Shown here: piece after piece, positions 18,056 to 26,781 of the stretch
How positions within the stretch are numbered: the first letter of the stretch is position 1
Layout of the letters: each line of letters begins with the position of its first letter
The notes under the pieces: generated by a model
Databases searched by the model: none
The model's input: only the letters and a program-made list of their open reading frames with translations
Told to the model about the DNA's origin: nothing
Made by a program: the position numbers and the translations under genes
Assembly: GCF_003751605.1 (NCBI RefSeq)
Contig: NZ_RJVJ01000002.1
Span: 186,001-250,000, forward strand
From: Kitasatospora cineracea
Lineage (GTDB): Bacteria > Actinomycetota > Actinomycetes > Streptomycetales > Streptomycetaceae
Reading direction: 5' to 3'
Length of the DNA: 64,000 nucleotides

Positions 18056-19426
18056 TCAGCTTTCTTCTTCAGTACGGGAGTTGGCGATGGCGTCGCGCAG
18101 CCGTCCGCCGTGGCGGGCCAGCAGGTCGGCCGCGCGGGGTGCGTCCACGTCCGCGAGCAGCAGCAGGATCGCGTCCTTGACCCGTCCGCCGGTGGCGGTC
18201 AGCGCGGCGTCCACGGCGGCGGGTTCGGCCCCGGTGGCGAGGGCGACGATCCGGCGGGCCCGGGCCCGCAGCTTGTCGTTGCTCGCCCGGAGGTCGACCA
18301 TCAGGTCCCCGTAGGTCTTGCCGAGCCGGATCATGGTGATCGTCGAGATCATGTTGAGCACCAGCTTCTGCGCCGTCCCGGCCTTCAACCGGGTGGAGCC
18401 GGCCAGCAGTTCGGGCCCGGTGACCACCTCGATCCGGTGCTCGGCGGCGGCCCCCAGCGCGGAGCCCCGGTTGCCGGCCAGCGCGACGGTGAGCGCCCCG
18501 AGCGCCCGGGCGTGCTCGACGGCGGCCAGCGCGTACGGGGTGCGGCCGGAGGCGGAGACGCCGACCACGGTGTCGGCGGCGCCCAGGCCCAGCGCGTCCA
18601 GGTCGGCGACGGCGGCGGCCCGGTCGTCCTCGGCGCCCTCGACGGCGGCGGTGACCGCGCCGGGGCCGCCCGCGATCAGCCCGACCACCTGCCCGGGCGC
18701 GGTGTCGAACGTCGGCGGGCACTCCCCCGCGTCCAGCACGCCCAGCCGCCCGGCCGTCCCCGCCCCGGCGTACACCAACCGCCCGCCGCGCCGCATCCGT
18801 TCGGCGATCGCGTCCACGGCCGCCGTGATCGCGGGCAGTTCCTCCGCGACCGCCTCCGGCACCGTCCGGTCCTCGGCGTTCATCAGCCGGGCCAGTTCCG
18901 CCGTCGGCAGCAGGTCGATCCCGGCGCCCCCGTCCCGCCGCGCCTCGGTCACCAGCCGGTCCAGCCCGTCGGGTGCGCCCGGTGCGCCCCATCCCTCCGG
19001 CTCGTCGGGCTCGTCGGGCAGGGGCTGCTGCGTCATCGGGGTGTCGGCCACGGGCCCCACCCTAAGCGCCTCGGGCAGGCCCAGGGCGGGGCGGCCCAGC
19101 AGGGCGGTCAGGGCGTGGCGCTGGCGGGCGGTGAGGTCGGGGACGAAGACGGCAGCCGCGGCGGCCGTCCGTTCGCAGAGCCGGGCCACCTCGCGGGCCT
19201 TGCCGCCGCTCAGCAGGGTCCGCTCCGAGTGCGGCAGCCCCATCTTCCGCGCGCCGCCCGCCGAGACGCCCCGCCGCTGCACCACCCGGGCCACCACGCG
19301 GGCGCCCCGGGCGGTCAGCGCGGCGGCCGCGGCGTCCATCAGCGCCTCGAAGTCCCGCTGCTTGGCGGAGAAGTGCCCGACCAGCACCACCTCGGCCCCC
19401 GCCACCACGAACCCGCCCCGCGGCAC
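18056..19426 (-). CDS. murQ: HflX N-terminal-domain / N-acetylmuramic acid 6-phosphate etherase (MurQ) fusion
   Basis: The C-terminal ~305 residues are MurQ: LDRLVTEARRD, LLPTAELARLMNAEDRTVPEAV, the SIS phosphosugar fold with AGAGTAGRLGVLDAGECPPTF, VGVSASGRTPY and GSTRLKAGTAQKLVLNMIST. MurQ cleaves the lactyl ether of MurNAc-6-phosphate in cell-wall recycling. The first ~120 residues (VVLVGHFSAKQRDFEALMDA, RVVQRRGVSAGGARKMG, TLLSGGKAREVARLCE, DLTARQRHALTALLGR) match the N-terminal domain of the ribosome-associated GTPase HflX, without its GTPase domain. No stop separates the two. GTG 19426 is a best guess; GTG 19408 is an alternative, and MurQ alone could start at ATG 19036 (weak ribosome site). 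Confidence 0.85.
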   Translation of the reverse strand: MPRGGFVVAGAEVVLVGHFSAKQRDFEALMDAAAAALTARGARVVARVVQRRGVSAGGARKMGLPHSERTLLSGGKAREVARLCERTAAAAAVFVPDLTARQRHALTALLGRPALGLPEALRVGPVADTPMTQQPLPDEPDEPEGWGAPGAPDGLDRLVTEARRDGGAGIDLLPTAELARLMNAEDRTVPEAVAEELPAITAAVDAIAERMRRGGRLVYAGAGTAGRLGVLDAGECPPTFDTAPGQVVGLIAGGPGAVTAAVEGAEDDRAAAVADLDALGLGAADTVVGVSASGRTPYALAAVEHARALGALTVALAGNRGSALGAAAEHRIEVVTGPELLAGSTRLKAGTAQKLVLNMISTITMIRLGKTYGDLMVDLRASNDKLRARARRIVALATGAEPAAVDAALTATGGRVKDAILLLLADVDAPRAADLLARHGGRLRDAIANSRTEEES

Positions 19427-19694
19427 ACCCCCGTCCCCGGTCCACCCCCGCCGGGGCGGCCGCCGATCAGGTCTACTGGGCCGGTGCACGGGGCCCAGGC
19501 TACGGGCCCGCCGCGGCGGGGGCGGGGGCCGACCGGGGTCGCGGTGCGAACGGGCTTGCGGGAGGCGGGGGTTGTTCTCCGGCAGTTGACCCCGGTTTGG
19601 TGGCCTCGTTGCCGCCGGGGTGGATACGCTGCGGGTGGGTGCGGGACCGGCGGGACCGGGATGGCGGGCCGGGCCTTTCGACTCGGGGGTTCTC

Positions 19695-20660
19695 ATGGCG
19701 CGGCGCGTCGTCCGTGCGGTGGTGCTGTTGGCCGTCGCGGTGTTGTTCCCGGCGCTGTCCGCCGTCGGGGCGGCCTCGGCCGACCCGGGTGGCGGCCAGG
19801 GGGCCGGGCCCGGGAACGGGTACCTGGTGACCGGGATCTCCGGGGTGCCGTCGCGGGTGGCGGGCGGGGGCGGGTTCACGGCGGTCGTCACGGTCGCCTC
19901 GACGTCGCACTACCGGCTGCTGGTGGACTCGCTGTTCCTGCGGGTGTCCGACCTGGACGACCCGTCCGGGCCGCAGGACGGCGTCTCGGTCGAGTGGCAG
20001 GACCCGGCCACCGGTGACTGGCGGCCCTCCGACACGCACAGCGGGACGGGGTGGGGCCTGGCACTGGCCCGGCCGTTCACCGTCGAGCCGCGCGGGACGC
20101 TGACCTTCCAGGCCCGGATCGGGCTGGACTCCGAACTGCCCGGCGGCCGGTACGCGGTGGGGACGAACGGAGTGGCCGGCTACCGGCTGGTCGACGCCGC
20201 GGGCCGCGACGCGGGCCTGCTGGAGGGGCGCAGCCAGCCGCAGGCGGTGTTCCGCTACGCGGGTCCGCCGCCTTCCCCTTCGTCTTCCCCTTCCCCGTCG
20301 CCCTCGCCCTCGCCCTCGCCGTCCGCGGCCGTGTCCGCAGCCCCGAGCGTTTCGGCGTCCGCCCCGGTGTCGCCCGATCCGGTGGTGGCGGCGCTGCCGT
20401 CCCCGGCGGGGTCGTCGGCCGGTGCCGACGGGGGGACGCCGTCGCCCGCCGCCGGCTCGGACGCGCCCGTTCCGGCCGGTTCACCGGCCGCGCTCTCCGC
20501 GCCGGTGGGCCCGGGCGAGGGCGCGGGGGCCGGGGACGTGGACGCTGCGGGGCGGCGGCCGGTCGGGGTGACGCTGGTGCTGGGGCTGGTGTCGATCGCG
20601 GCCGGTTTCGGGCTGGGCGCGGTCTCGTTGCTGTTCCGGCGCCAGGACGTCCACCGGTAG
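19695..20660 (+). CDS. Cell-surface protein with signal peptide, Ser/Pro stalk and C-terminal membrane anchor
   Basis: This 321-aa protein has a signal peptide (ARRVVRAVVLLAVAVLFPALSAVGAASA), a ~150-residue extracellular domain with many aromatic beta strands (VDSLFLRVSDLDD, YAVGTNGVAGYRLVD), and a ~95-residue Pro/Ser/Ala-rich stalk with SPSPSPSPS repeats. It ends with one transmembrane helix (GVTLVLGLVSIAAGFGLGAVSLLF) and a short positive tail. There is no LPXTG sortase motif. It is divergent from the HflX-N/MurQ gene. A role at the cell surface is inferred; the domain is unassigned. Confidence 0.82.
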   Translation: MARRVVRAVVLLAVAVLFPALSAVGAASADPGGGQGAGPGNGYLVTGISGVPSRVAGGGGFTAVVTVASTSHYRLLVDSLFLRVSDLDDPSGPQDGVSVEWQDPATGDWRPSDTHSGTGWGLALARPFTVEPRGTLTFQARIGLDSELPGGRYAVGTNGVAGYRLVDAAGRDAGLLEGRSQPQAVFRYAGPPPSPSSSPSPSPSPSPSPSAAVSAAPSVSASAPVSPDPVVAALPSPAGSSAGADGGTPSPAAGSDAPVPAGSPAALSAPVGPGEGAGAGDVDAAGRRPVGVTLVLGLVSIAAGFGLGAVSLLFRRQDVHR

Positions 20661-20694
20661 GGACCCGCCACCGGCCGGGCCCGAACCGTCCGGT

Positions 20695-20754
20695 TTGGCG
20701 GGAGCCCCGGCCGGGCGTAGGCTGCGAACCGGGCCGAACCGAACCGTTCGGTTC
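20695..20754 (+). promoter_or_regulatory. Promoter and operator of aldo/keto reductase
   Basis: TTGGCG (20695-20700) and TAGGCT (20718-20723) are separated by 17 nt, a good vegetative promoter. Just downstream, GAACCGAACCGTTCGGTTC (20736-20754) is a perfect 8-3-8 inverted repeat between the presumed transcription start and the ribosome site, an ideal repressor position. The cognate regulator is not adjacent. Confidence 0.6.
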
Positions 20755-20780
20755 TGGATCCTGCGCACTGGAGGCTTCTC

Positions 20781-21758
20781 ATGCAGCAACGGACACTCGG
20801 CAGCCGGGGCCTGACCGTCTCCGCGATCGGCTACGGCGCGATGGGCCTGACCATGGCGTACGGGCCGGGCGACGAGCAGGCCGGTGTCGCGGCGCTGCGG
20901 CGGGCGTACGAGCTGGGCGTGACCTTCTTCGACACCGCGGAGCTGTACAACTGGGGCACCGGCTCGAACGAGGAGCTGGTGGGCCGGGCGGTGCGGGGCT
21001 TCCGCGACGAGGTGGTGCTGGCCACCAAGTTCGGCTTCGCCCGCACCGGGCGGGGCTTCGGCTTCGACAGCCGCCCGGAGAACATCCGCAAGGTCGCCGA
21101 GAACAGCCTGCGCGCCCTGGGCACCGACCGGCTGGACGTGTTCTACCAGCACCGGGTGGACCCGGCCGTCCCGATCGAGGAGGTGGCCGGCACCGTCAAG
21201 GAGTTGATCGAGGCGGGCAAGGTCGGCCACTTCGGGCTGAGCGAGGCGGGCCCGGAGACGATCCGGCGCGCGCACGCCGTCCAGCCGGTGTCGGTCCTGC
21301 AGACCGAGTACTCGCTGTTCGAACGGGACGTCGAGCAGCTCTTCCCGACCCTGGACGAGCTGGGCATCGGCTTCGTCGCGTACTCGCCGCTCGGCCGCGG
21401 CTTCCTCACCGGCGCCACCAGGCCGGCCGGCCAGTACGACCCGAGCGACATGCGCAACCACGACCCGCGCTGGCAGCCCGGCGCCTACGAGCAGAACCTG
21501 GCCGCGGTGGCCCGCCTGCGCGAACTCGCCACCGAGAAGGGCGCCACCCTCCCCCAGCTCGCCCTGGCCTGGCTGCTCGCCCGCGGCGAGCACATCGTCC
21601 CGATCCCCGGCACCCGCAGCGCCACCCGGATGTCCGAGAACGCCCGCGCCGCCTGGCTCACCCTCGACGCCGACGACCTCGCCGCGATCGACGCCGTCCT
21701 CCCCACCGGCGGCTCCGGCGCCCGCTACCAGGAGGGCAGCCTCCCCGCCTGGACCTGA
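20781..21758 (+). CDS. Aldo/keto reductase
   Basis: This 325-aa (beta/alpha)8 NADPH-dependent reductase has FFDTAELYNWGTGSNEELVGRAV (catalytic Asp and Tyr), ATKFGF (Lys), DVFYQHRVDP (His), and C-terminal IPGTRSATRMSENARAA for NADPH phosphate binding. It resembles the AKR13 group (YakC-type) that reduces aldehydes and reactive carbonyls. ATG with GGAGG at the right spacing. Monocistronic, probably inducible through the palindrome at 20736. Confidence 0.94.
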   Translation: MQQRTLGSRGLTVSAIGYGAMGLTMAYGPGDEQAGVAALRRAYELGVTFFDTAELYNWGTGSNEELVGRAVRGFRDEVVLATKFGFARTGRGFGFDSRPENIRKVAENSLRALGTDRLDVFYQHRVDPAVPIEEVAGTVKELIEAGKVGHFGLSEAGPETIRRAHAVQPVSVLQTEYSLFERDVEQLFPTLDELGIGFVAYSPLGRGFLTGATRPAGQYDPSDMRNHDPRWQPGAYEQNLAAVARLRELATEKGATLPQLALAWLLARGEHIVPIPGTRSATRMSENARAAWLTLDADDLAAIDAVLPTGGSGARYQEGSLPAWT

Positions 21759-21783
21759 CCGTCCCGCCCCTTCCCCCGCACCG

Positions 21784-21804
21784 ACCCTGACGCGGCATCA
21801 GGGT
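21784..21804. promoter_or_regulatory. MerR-type operator candidate
   Basis: The 21-bp site starts ACCCTGA, has a 7-nt spacer and ends TCAGGGT, a perfect 7-7-7 inverted repeat. Sites of this form lie between long-spaced -35 and -10 elements of promoters controlled by actinobacterial MerR-family activators. It lies 45 bp upstream of the GT39-like gene and 26 bp after the reductase stop. No merR gene is visible in the window. It could instead be a weak terminator, but no T-run follows. Confidence 0.5.
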
Positions 21805-21848
21805 TCTCCCCGATGGGCGGGGCGGGCGGGCTCTGCCACACTCGCGCC

Positions 21849-23447
21849 ATGGGCATTCGGGGGAACGCGCCCGCCGGTGGCGGCGCCGTGCGGGCCGGGG
21901 GCCCGGCGGCCGGCCTGCCGCGCTTCGCGGTCGGGCCGGTGCTGGGGATCGCGGCCGCGGTGGTGGCGGTACAGGCCGCCCTGGCGGGGCGGTACGGGTT
22001 CCACCGGGACGAGCTGTACTTCCTGGCGGCGGGGCGGCACTTGGCGTGGGGGTACGTCGACCAGCCGCCGCTGACCCCGCTGTTGGCGCGGCTGTCCACG
22101 GCGGTGTTCGGCACCGGTCCGGCCGGGCTGCGGGCGGCCGCGGTGCTGCTGTGCGGAGCGACGGTGGCGCTGGTCGCCTTCGCCGCACGGGAGTTGGGGG
22201 CGCGGCGGGCCGGGCAGGTGCTGGCGGCGGCCGGGGCGGCGGTGTCGGCGATGGTGCTGGCGCTCGGGCACATGCTGAGCACGGCGAGCTTCGACCTGTT
22301 CGTCTGGACGGTGCTCGGCGTGCTGGTGCTGCGCCTGCTGCGCACCGGCGACCGGCGCTGGTGGCCGGTGATCGGCGCGGTGACCGGGGTCGCGCTGCTG
22401 AACAAGGACCTGGTGCTGCTGCTGGCCGTCGCGCTGCTGCCCGCGATCGCCCTCGCCGGGCCGGGTCCGGGCGACGACGGGCCCGGGCCGCGGGCGGTGC
22501 TGCGCGGCTGGTGGCTGCCGGCCGGGGCGCTGTCGGCGCTGCTGGTGGCGGCGCCGAACCTGTACTGGGAGGCGGTGCACGGCTGGCCGCAGCTCACCGT
22601 CGCCTCGGGCATCAGCAACCAGGACGGCCTGACCAACCGGCTGACCTTCGTCCCGATGCAGCTGGTCTACCTCTCCCCCGTGCTGGTCCCGATCTGGCTG
22701 GCCGGGTTCCGCCGCCTGCGCGACGACGAACGGGTGCGCTGGGCCCGGCCGTTGGGGTACGCGTACCTGGTGCTGTGCGGGCTGGTGCTGCTGCTCGGCG
22801 GGAAGCCGTACTACGCGCTGCCGCCGCTGCTGCTGGTGCTGGCGGCCGGGTGCGAGCCCGTCGCGGAGCGGCGGTGGGAACGCCCGCGGGGGGACGGCGG
22901 CGGCCGGGGCGGCGGGACGCGGCGCGAACGGGTCCGGCTGGTGGGGCTGCTGCTGGTCGCGGCGCTGGTCAACTCGCTGATCACGCTGCCGGTGCTGCCC
23001 GCCGGCCGGCTGGCGGCCGTCTCCTGGATCTACCCGGAGTCGGCCGAACAGGTGGGCTGGCCCGAACTGGTGGCGGCGGTCGGCGCGGGGTGGGCGCAGG
23101 TCCCGCCGGAGCAGCGCGGGCGGGCGGTGGTGTTCGCCGCCGACTACGGCGAGGCGGGGGCGCTGGTGCACTACGGCGACCGCTACGGCCTGCCCGCCGC
23201 GTACTCGGGCCACATGTCCTTCTACGACTGGGGCCCGCCGCCGGACTCCGCGACCGGCCCGGTCCTGCTGGTCCACCCGGCGCCGTACCCGCAGGTCGAA
23301 CGGGCCTTCACCGGCTGCCGGCAGGTCGCCGAGGTGGACAACGGCCGGGGCGTGGCCAACGAGGAGCAGCACGCGCCGGTGCTGCTCTGCACCGGGACGG
23401 CCGCCCCGTGGTCCCGGCTGTGGCCCCGGCTGCGGCACTTCTACTGA
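21849..23447 (+). CDS. GT39/ArnT-like polytopic membrane glycosyltransferase
   Basis: This 532-aa membrane protein has about ten hydrophobic helices. The N-terminal loop after the first helix contains YGFHRDELYFLAAGRHLAWGYVDQPPLTP, the acidic signature of dolichyl-phosphate-mannose/ArnT-type (GT-C) transferases, with DE as the likely catalytic acids. The family moves sugars from polyprenyl-phosphate donors to protein, lipid A or arabinan acceptors on the outer side. The C-terminal ~170 residues form an extracytoplasmic domain. Substrate is unknown. ATG 21849 gives the normal N-terminus. Confidence 0.88.
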   Translation: MGIRGNAPAGGGAVRAGGPAAGLPRFAVGPVLGIAAAVVAVQAALAGRYGFHRDELYFLAAGRHLAWGYVDQPPLTPLLARLSTAVFGTGPAGLRAAAVLLCGATVALVAFAARELGARRAGQVLAAAGAAVSAMVLALGHMLSTASFDLFVWTVLGVLVLRLLRTGDRRWWPVIGAVTGVALLNKDLVLLLAVALLPAIALAGPGPGDDGPGPRAVLRGWWLPAGALSALLVAAPNLYWEAVHGWPQLTVASGISNQDGLTNRLTFVPMQLVYLSPVLVPIWLAGFRRLRDDERVRWARPLGYAYLVLCGLVLLLGGKPYYALPPLLLVLAAGCEPVAERRWERPRGDGGGRGGGTRRERVRLVGLLLVAALVNSLITLPVLPAGRLAAVSWIYPESAEQVGWPELVAAVGAGWAQVPPEQRGRAVVFAADYGEAGALVHYGDRYGLPAAYSGHMSFYDWGPPPDSATGPVLLVHPAPYPQVERAFTGCRQVAEVDNGRGVANEEQHAPVLLCTGTAAPWSRLWPRLRHFY

Positions 23448-23459
23448 TCGGCCCTGCCG

Positions 23460-24449
23460 TCAGCGCTCCCGGTCCGCAGCCGTCTCCGCGCCCGTGTCCG
23501 TCTCCGTGCCCGTCTCCGGGAGCCTGCGCAGTTCGGTGTCGGTGATGCCGCCGGGGCACTCGCGGTCCCGTCCCCAGCCGGCCAGGTCGGCACCGGCCCG
23601 GTAGGCGGACTCGAGGAACTCCAGGGCGGTGGCCCACGGGTCGGTGGCGGCGCGCACCTCGTCGTACGTCAGCAGGGCGAGGTGGCTGCCCCGGTTCGGG
23701 GTCCAGCGGGCGGCGGCGGGGTGCAGCGGGCGGGTGTCGAGGCCGGCCGGTTCGGGGGCGGTGTAGGAGTAGAAGGCGGGGGCGGGGACGTTGTCGTCGC
23801 CGAACCAGAAGCCGGCGCTGATGACCTCGCGGGAGTACGCCTCGCGGGTGACCGGGTCGGCGGCGGGCTGGGGGACCTCGCGGTCGGAGAAGCGGGTGAC
23901 GGCGAGGTCGAAGGTGTGCCAGAAGTGGTGGACGGGGCTGGTCTTGCCGGCGTACCCGGCGGCGTACTCCTCGAGCAGCAGGGCGACCTGGCTGAGGACG
24001 TGCCAGTAGGTGGTGACGGCGGCCGGGTCGTAGCTGCGGTGCTCGTGGTCGTCGGCGAACGGGCGGTGCGCGTCGGGCAGGTCGTAGGGGTAGGGGTGGT
24101 CGGGGAGCACGTCGATGTCGAGGTGGACCAGGGCGCGCAGGGTGTCGCGGTAGAAGTCGGCGACGGAGCGGCCGGTGAGCGGGAAGGAGTCCTCGGCGCC
24201 GTCGAGGGTGCGCACGTACAGGCGGTGGTCGGTGAAGTCGAAGTCGACGGTGAACGCGTCGCCGCCGCGGGTCGGGCCGGTGGGGCGGGTGGTGATGCCG
24301 CGTCCGGTCAGGTGGAAGGGGACGTTCCACCAGTGGTTGCGGCGGGCGCTGCCGGCCAGCCGGATCTTGCCGACGACCTGGGCGAAACGGTGCAGTGTCT
24401 CCTTGGTGTCCCGCCACGACTCCAGCGGCAGGGGCGGGAACAGCTCCAT
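23460..24449 (-). CDS. DUF5996 family protein
   Basis: This 329-aa soluble protein opens with MELFPPLPLESWRDTKETLH and continues VGKIRLAGSARRNHWWNVPFHLTGRG, the signature of DUF5996, common in actinobacteria and of unknown function. Many conserved aromatic and His residues (HHFWHTFDLA, FYRDTLRALVHLDID) suggest an enzyme or binding fold. ATG 24449 has CCGGAG at 6 nt; an upstream in-frame ATG at 24464 lacks a ribosome site. Convergent with the GT39-like gene, 12 nt between stops. Confidence 0.85.
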   Translation of the reverse strand: MELFPPLPLESWRDTKETLHRFAQVVGKIRLAGSARRNHWWNVPFHLTGRGITTRPTGPTRGGDAFTVDFDFTDHRLYVRTLDGAEDSFPLTGRSVADFYRDTLRALVHLDIDVLPDHPYPYDLPDAHRPFADDHEHRSYDPAAVTTYWHVLSQVALLLEEYAAGYAGKTSPVHHFWHTFDLAVTRFSDREVPQPAADPVTREAYSREVISAGFWFGDDNVPAPAFYSYTAPEPAGLDTRPLHPAAARWTPNRGSHLALLTYDEVRAATDPWATALEFLESAYRAGADLAGWGRDRECPGGITDTELRRLPETGTETDTGAETAADRER

Positions 24450-24659
24450 GGTGCACTCCGGCATGAGGGGAAGGGGGGACCGCTGCCCATCCTCACCGCC
24501 CCCGCCCCGCCCCCGACGCTACGACGCGCCCGGACCGGAACCCGACTGCTCCGTCCGGGCGGCCCCGGGCGCGGTGGTGGGGGTGCGGGCCGGGGTCGGT
24601 GGTGGTCTTCAACCCGGCCCGGCCCCGGGTGACTTCGCCGGTGCGGGTGGCGGTGCTCC

Positions 24660-25001
24660 TCAGTGGACGCAGAACTCGTTGCCGGCCGGGTCCTGCAGCA
24701 CCGTCCAGGTGAGGCCGGGGATGCTGTGGTGGCCGACGACGCTCGCGCCCAGGGCGACCAGCCGTTCCACCTCTGCGGACAGGCCCGTGCCGGAGGGGGC
24801 GGCGAAGTCGACGTGGACGCGGTTCTTGCCCTGGCGTTCTTCGGCCACGCGCTGGAAGCCCAGGGCCACGGGCTGCGCCTTGACGATGACGAAGTCGCCG
24901 TGGTCCTCGGCGATCTCGCCTCCCAGTGCGGTGGCCCACCACCGGGCCAGTTCCTGCGGTTCCGCGCAATCCACCGTGATCATCACTGCTGCGAGACTCA
25001 T
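24660..25001 (-). CDS. VOC-family protein (glyoxalase-like)
   Basis: This 113-aa single-domain protein has VMITVDCAEPQELARWWATALGGEI, NRVHVDFAAPSG (metal His) and LTWTVLQDPAGNEFCVH (Glu and terminal His), typical of the glyoxalase_6 subgroup. ATG 25001 was chosen because the domain starts there. Next to it, 24450-24659 holds no gene. Function unknown. Confidence 0.85.
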   Translation of the reverse strand: MSLAAVMITVDCAEPQELARWWATALGGEIAEDHGDFVIVKAQPVALGFQRVAEERQGKNRVHVDFAAPSGTGLSAEVERLVALGASVVGHHSIPGLTWTVLQDPAGNEFCVH

Positions 25002-25094
25002 GATCGCCACCCTAGCCGCGGCCACCGACGGTCATAGGCGTCGGCCGTTCGCGGGACTGCCGCCGGCCCGCTCGGGCGGCCGCGGTCGGCGCGT

Positions 25095-26777
25095 TCACCG
25101 CAGGTCCCGGTCGCGGCCGGTGCCGGTGCCGTGCGGGAGGACGTAGCGCTGGGGGGCCATGGCGGTGTCGTGGCCGGGGAGGGCGGCCATGACGGCGGTG
25201 TGGGCCCGGGTGGGGGTGAGGGGGGTGGGGCCGGGGTCGATGGTGGCGATCAACTCGTCGTTTTCCCAGGTGACTTCGATGTCGCGGGCGGCGGGGAGGG
25301 CGGTGCGGAGCAGGTCGGCGACGGCGTCCAGGTCGATCCAGTTGGTGCCGACCTGCTGCCAGCGGGCCTTGTCGCGGCGGGCGGTGGGCAGGCCGCTGAG
25401 GGGGGCGATCTCGCTATCGGGGCCGAGGGTGACGTTGCGGGTGCCGGCGAGGTCGAGCAGGCGGAGCAGGGCGTGGGCGAAGAGTTCGGTCTCTTCGCGG
25501 TCGAGGACGTCGGGGTGGGTGTGCAGGGTGAACTCGAGGCAGCCGGCGGTGCGCCAGATGTTGAGCATCAGCCGGGTGGGGGTGGGTTCGGCGGGGTACC
25601 AGGCGAGGTCGGGTTCGGTGGGCGGGAGCGGGCGGGCGGCGGCGATCTCGGCGGGGACGGTGGCGCTGAGGTCGTTGACCACGACGTGCCGGGCGAACCG
25701 GGCGCCGCGGCGGACGGCGACGTCCTCGATGAGCTGCCAGATCCGTTCGGCGTCGAAGGTGGCGTGCCAGTAGCCGGAGAGGGCGTGGGCCTGGGTGCGG
25801 GCGATCAGGGTGTCCAGGTCGGGGCAGTCGGTGTCGACGGCGAGCAGGGCGTCCTGGGCGAGGGTGCCGATGTGGTCGGCGAGGCCGGGGCGGTGGCGGT
25901 TGGCGGAGAGGGCGGCCATCACCACGGTGGAGCGGGCCGCCCGGTGGGCGGCGAGGACGGCGTAACAGGCCAGCAGGACGGCCGAGTTGGAGGCGCCGGT
26001 GCGGGCGGCGGCGCGTTCCAGGGCGGCGGCGCCGGCGGTGGAGCGGACGCCGAGGGTGGGCAGCAGGGTGTCGTTGGGGCCGATCCGGTCGTCGGCGAAC
26101 ACCGAGGTGGGCCGGTCGGCGAGGATGTGCTCCCAGTGCCGCAGGGCGGCCTTGGTGCGGCGCTGCCCGGAGGCGGACTGCTCCTGTTCGGCGACTTCGA
26201 CGGGGGTGGGCGCGGTGGGCGGGGGCAGGGTGCCGCCGGCGGCCAGGGTCAGCCACTCCTGGAAGAGCAACCCGGTGGCGACGCCGTCGAGTTGGGCGTG
26301 GCAGATGACCACGGCGAGCAGCACGGGCGCGTCGTCCCGGGTGAGCAAGGCGAACCGGAGCGGGAACTCGGCGGCCAGGTCGAACGCCTGCCGCCGCCCG
26401 TCCCAGCAGTACGCCTCGGCCCGGGCGGCCGGGTCCTCGCCGTCCGCGAGCGGGATCACCCGGACGGTGAACTCGCCTGCGGCGCGGACGCGCTGGCGTT
26501 CGGGGTGGCGGTCGGCCGGGCCGGGGAAGACGGTGCGCAGCGCGGCGTGCCGCTCGGCGAGGGTGCGCAACGCGTCGAGGCAGGCCGGGAGTTCGGCGCC
26601 GGGCGGGACGCTCCAGGTGGCCTGCTTGTTCATGTGCGAGGGTTCGTCGTGGCGCAGGCAGCGGATCATGTTGTCCTGGCCGAGGGTGAGCGGGCCCTCG
26701 GCCTCGGGCGCGGTGGAGCGGTAGTGCAGGGTGAGGGTGGTGTGCTCCGGGGTGTTCCCGGCTGGTGCGGCTGACAC
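25095..26777 (-). CDS. Condensation-domain-like acyltransferase (HHxxxDG variant)
   Basis: This 560-aa stand-alone protein has an NRPS condensation or PapA-like fold: an N-terminal LGQDNMIRCLR segment, VVICHAQLDGVATGLLFQEW as the active-site motif and a C-terminal half with VVMAALSANRHRPGLADHIGTLAQDALL (DFGW/latch region). The motif reads CHxxxDG rather than HHxxxDG; the second, catalytic His is kept. A ~100-residue C-terminal tail follows the fold. It is the last gene of the leftward operon and starts 4 nt after the aminoacyl ligase, so it probably condenses or transfers carrier-bound aminoacyl or acyl groups. Confidence 0.82.
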   Translation of the reverse strand: MSAAPAGNTPEHTTLTLHYRSTAPEAEGPLTLGQDNMIRCLRHDEPSHMNKQATWSVPPGAELPACLDALRTLAERHAALRTVFPGPADRHPERQRVRAAGEFTVRVIPLADGEDPAARAEAYCWDGRRQAFDLAAEFPLRFALLTRDDAPVLLAVVICHAQLDGVATGLLFQEWLTLAAGGTLPPPTAPTPVEVAEQEQSASGQRRTKAALRHWEHILADRPTSVFADDRIGPNDTLLPTLGVRSTAGAAALERAAARTGASNSAVLLACYAVLAAHRAARSTVVMAALSANRHRPGLADHIGTLAQDALLAVDTDCPDLDTLIARTQAHALSGYWHATFDAERIWQLIEDVAVRRGARFARHVVVNDLSATVPAEIAAARPLPPTEPDLAWYPAEPTPTRLMLNIWRTAGCLEFTLHTHPDVLDREETELFAHALLRLLDLAGTRNVTLGPDSEIAPLSGLPTARRDKARWQQVGTNWIDLDAVADLLRTALPAARDIEVTWENDELIATIDPGPTPLTPTRAHTAVMAALPGHDTAMAPQRYVLPHGTGTGRDRDLR

Positions 26778-26781
26778 GGTG

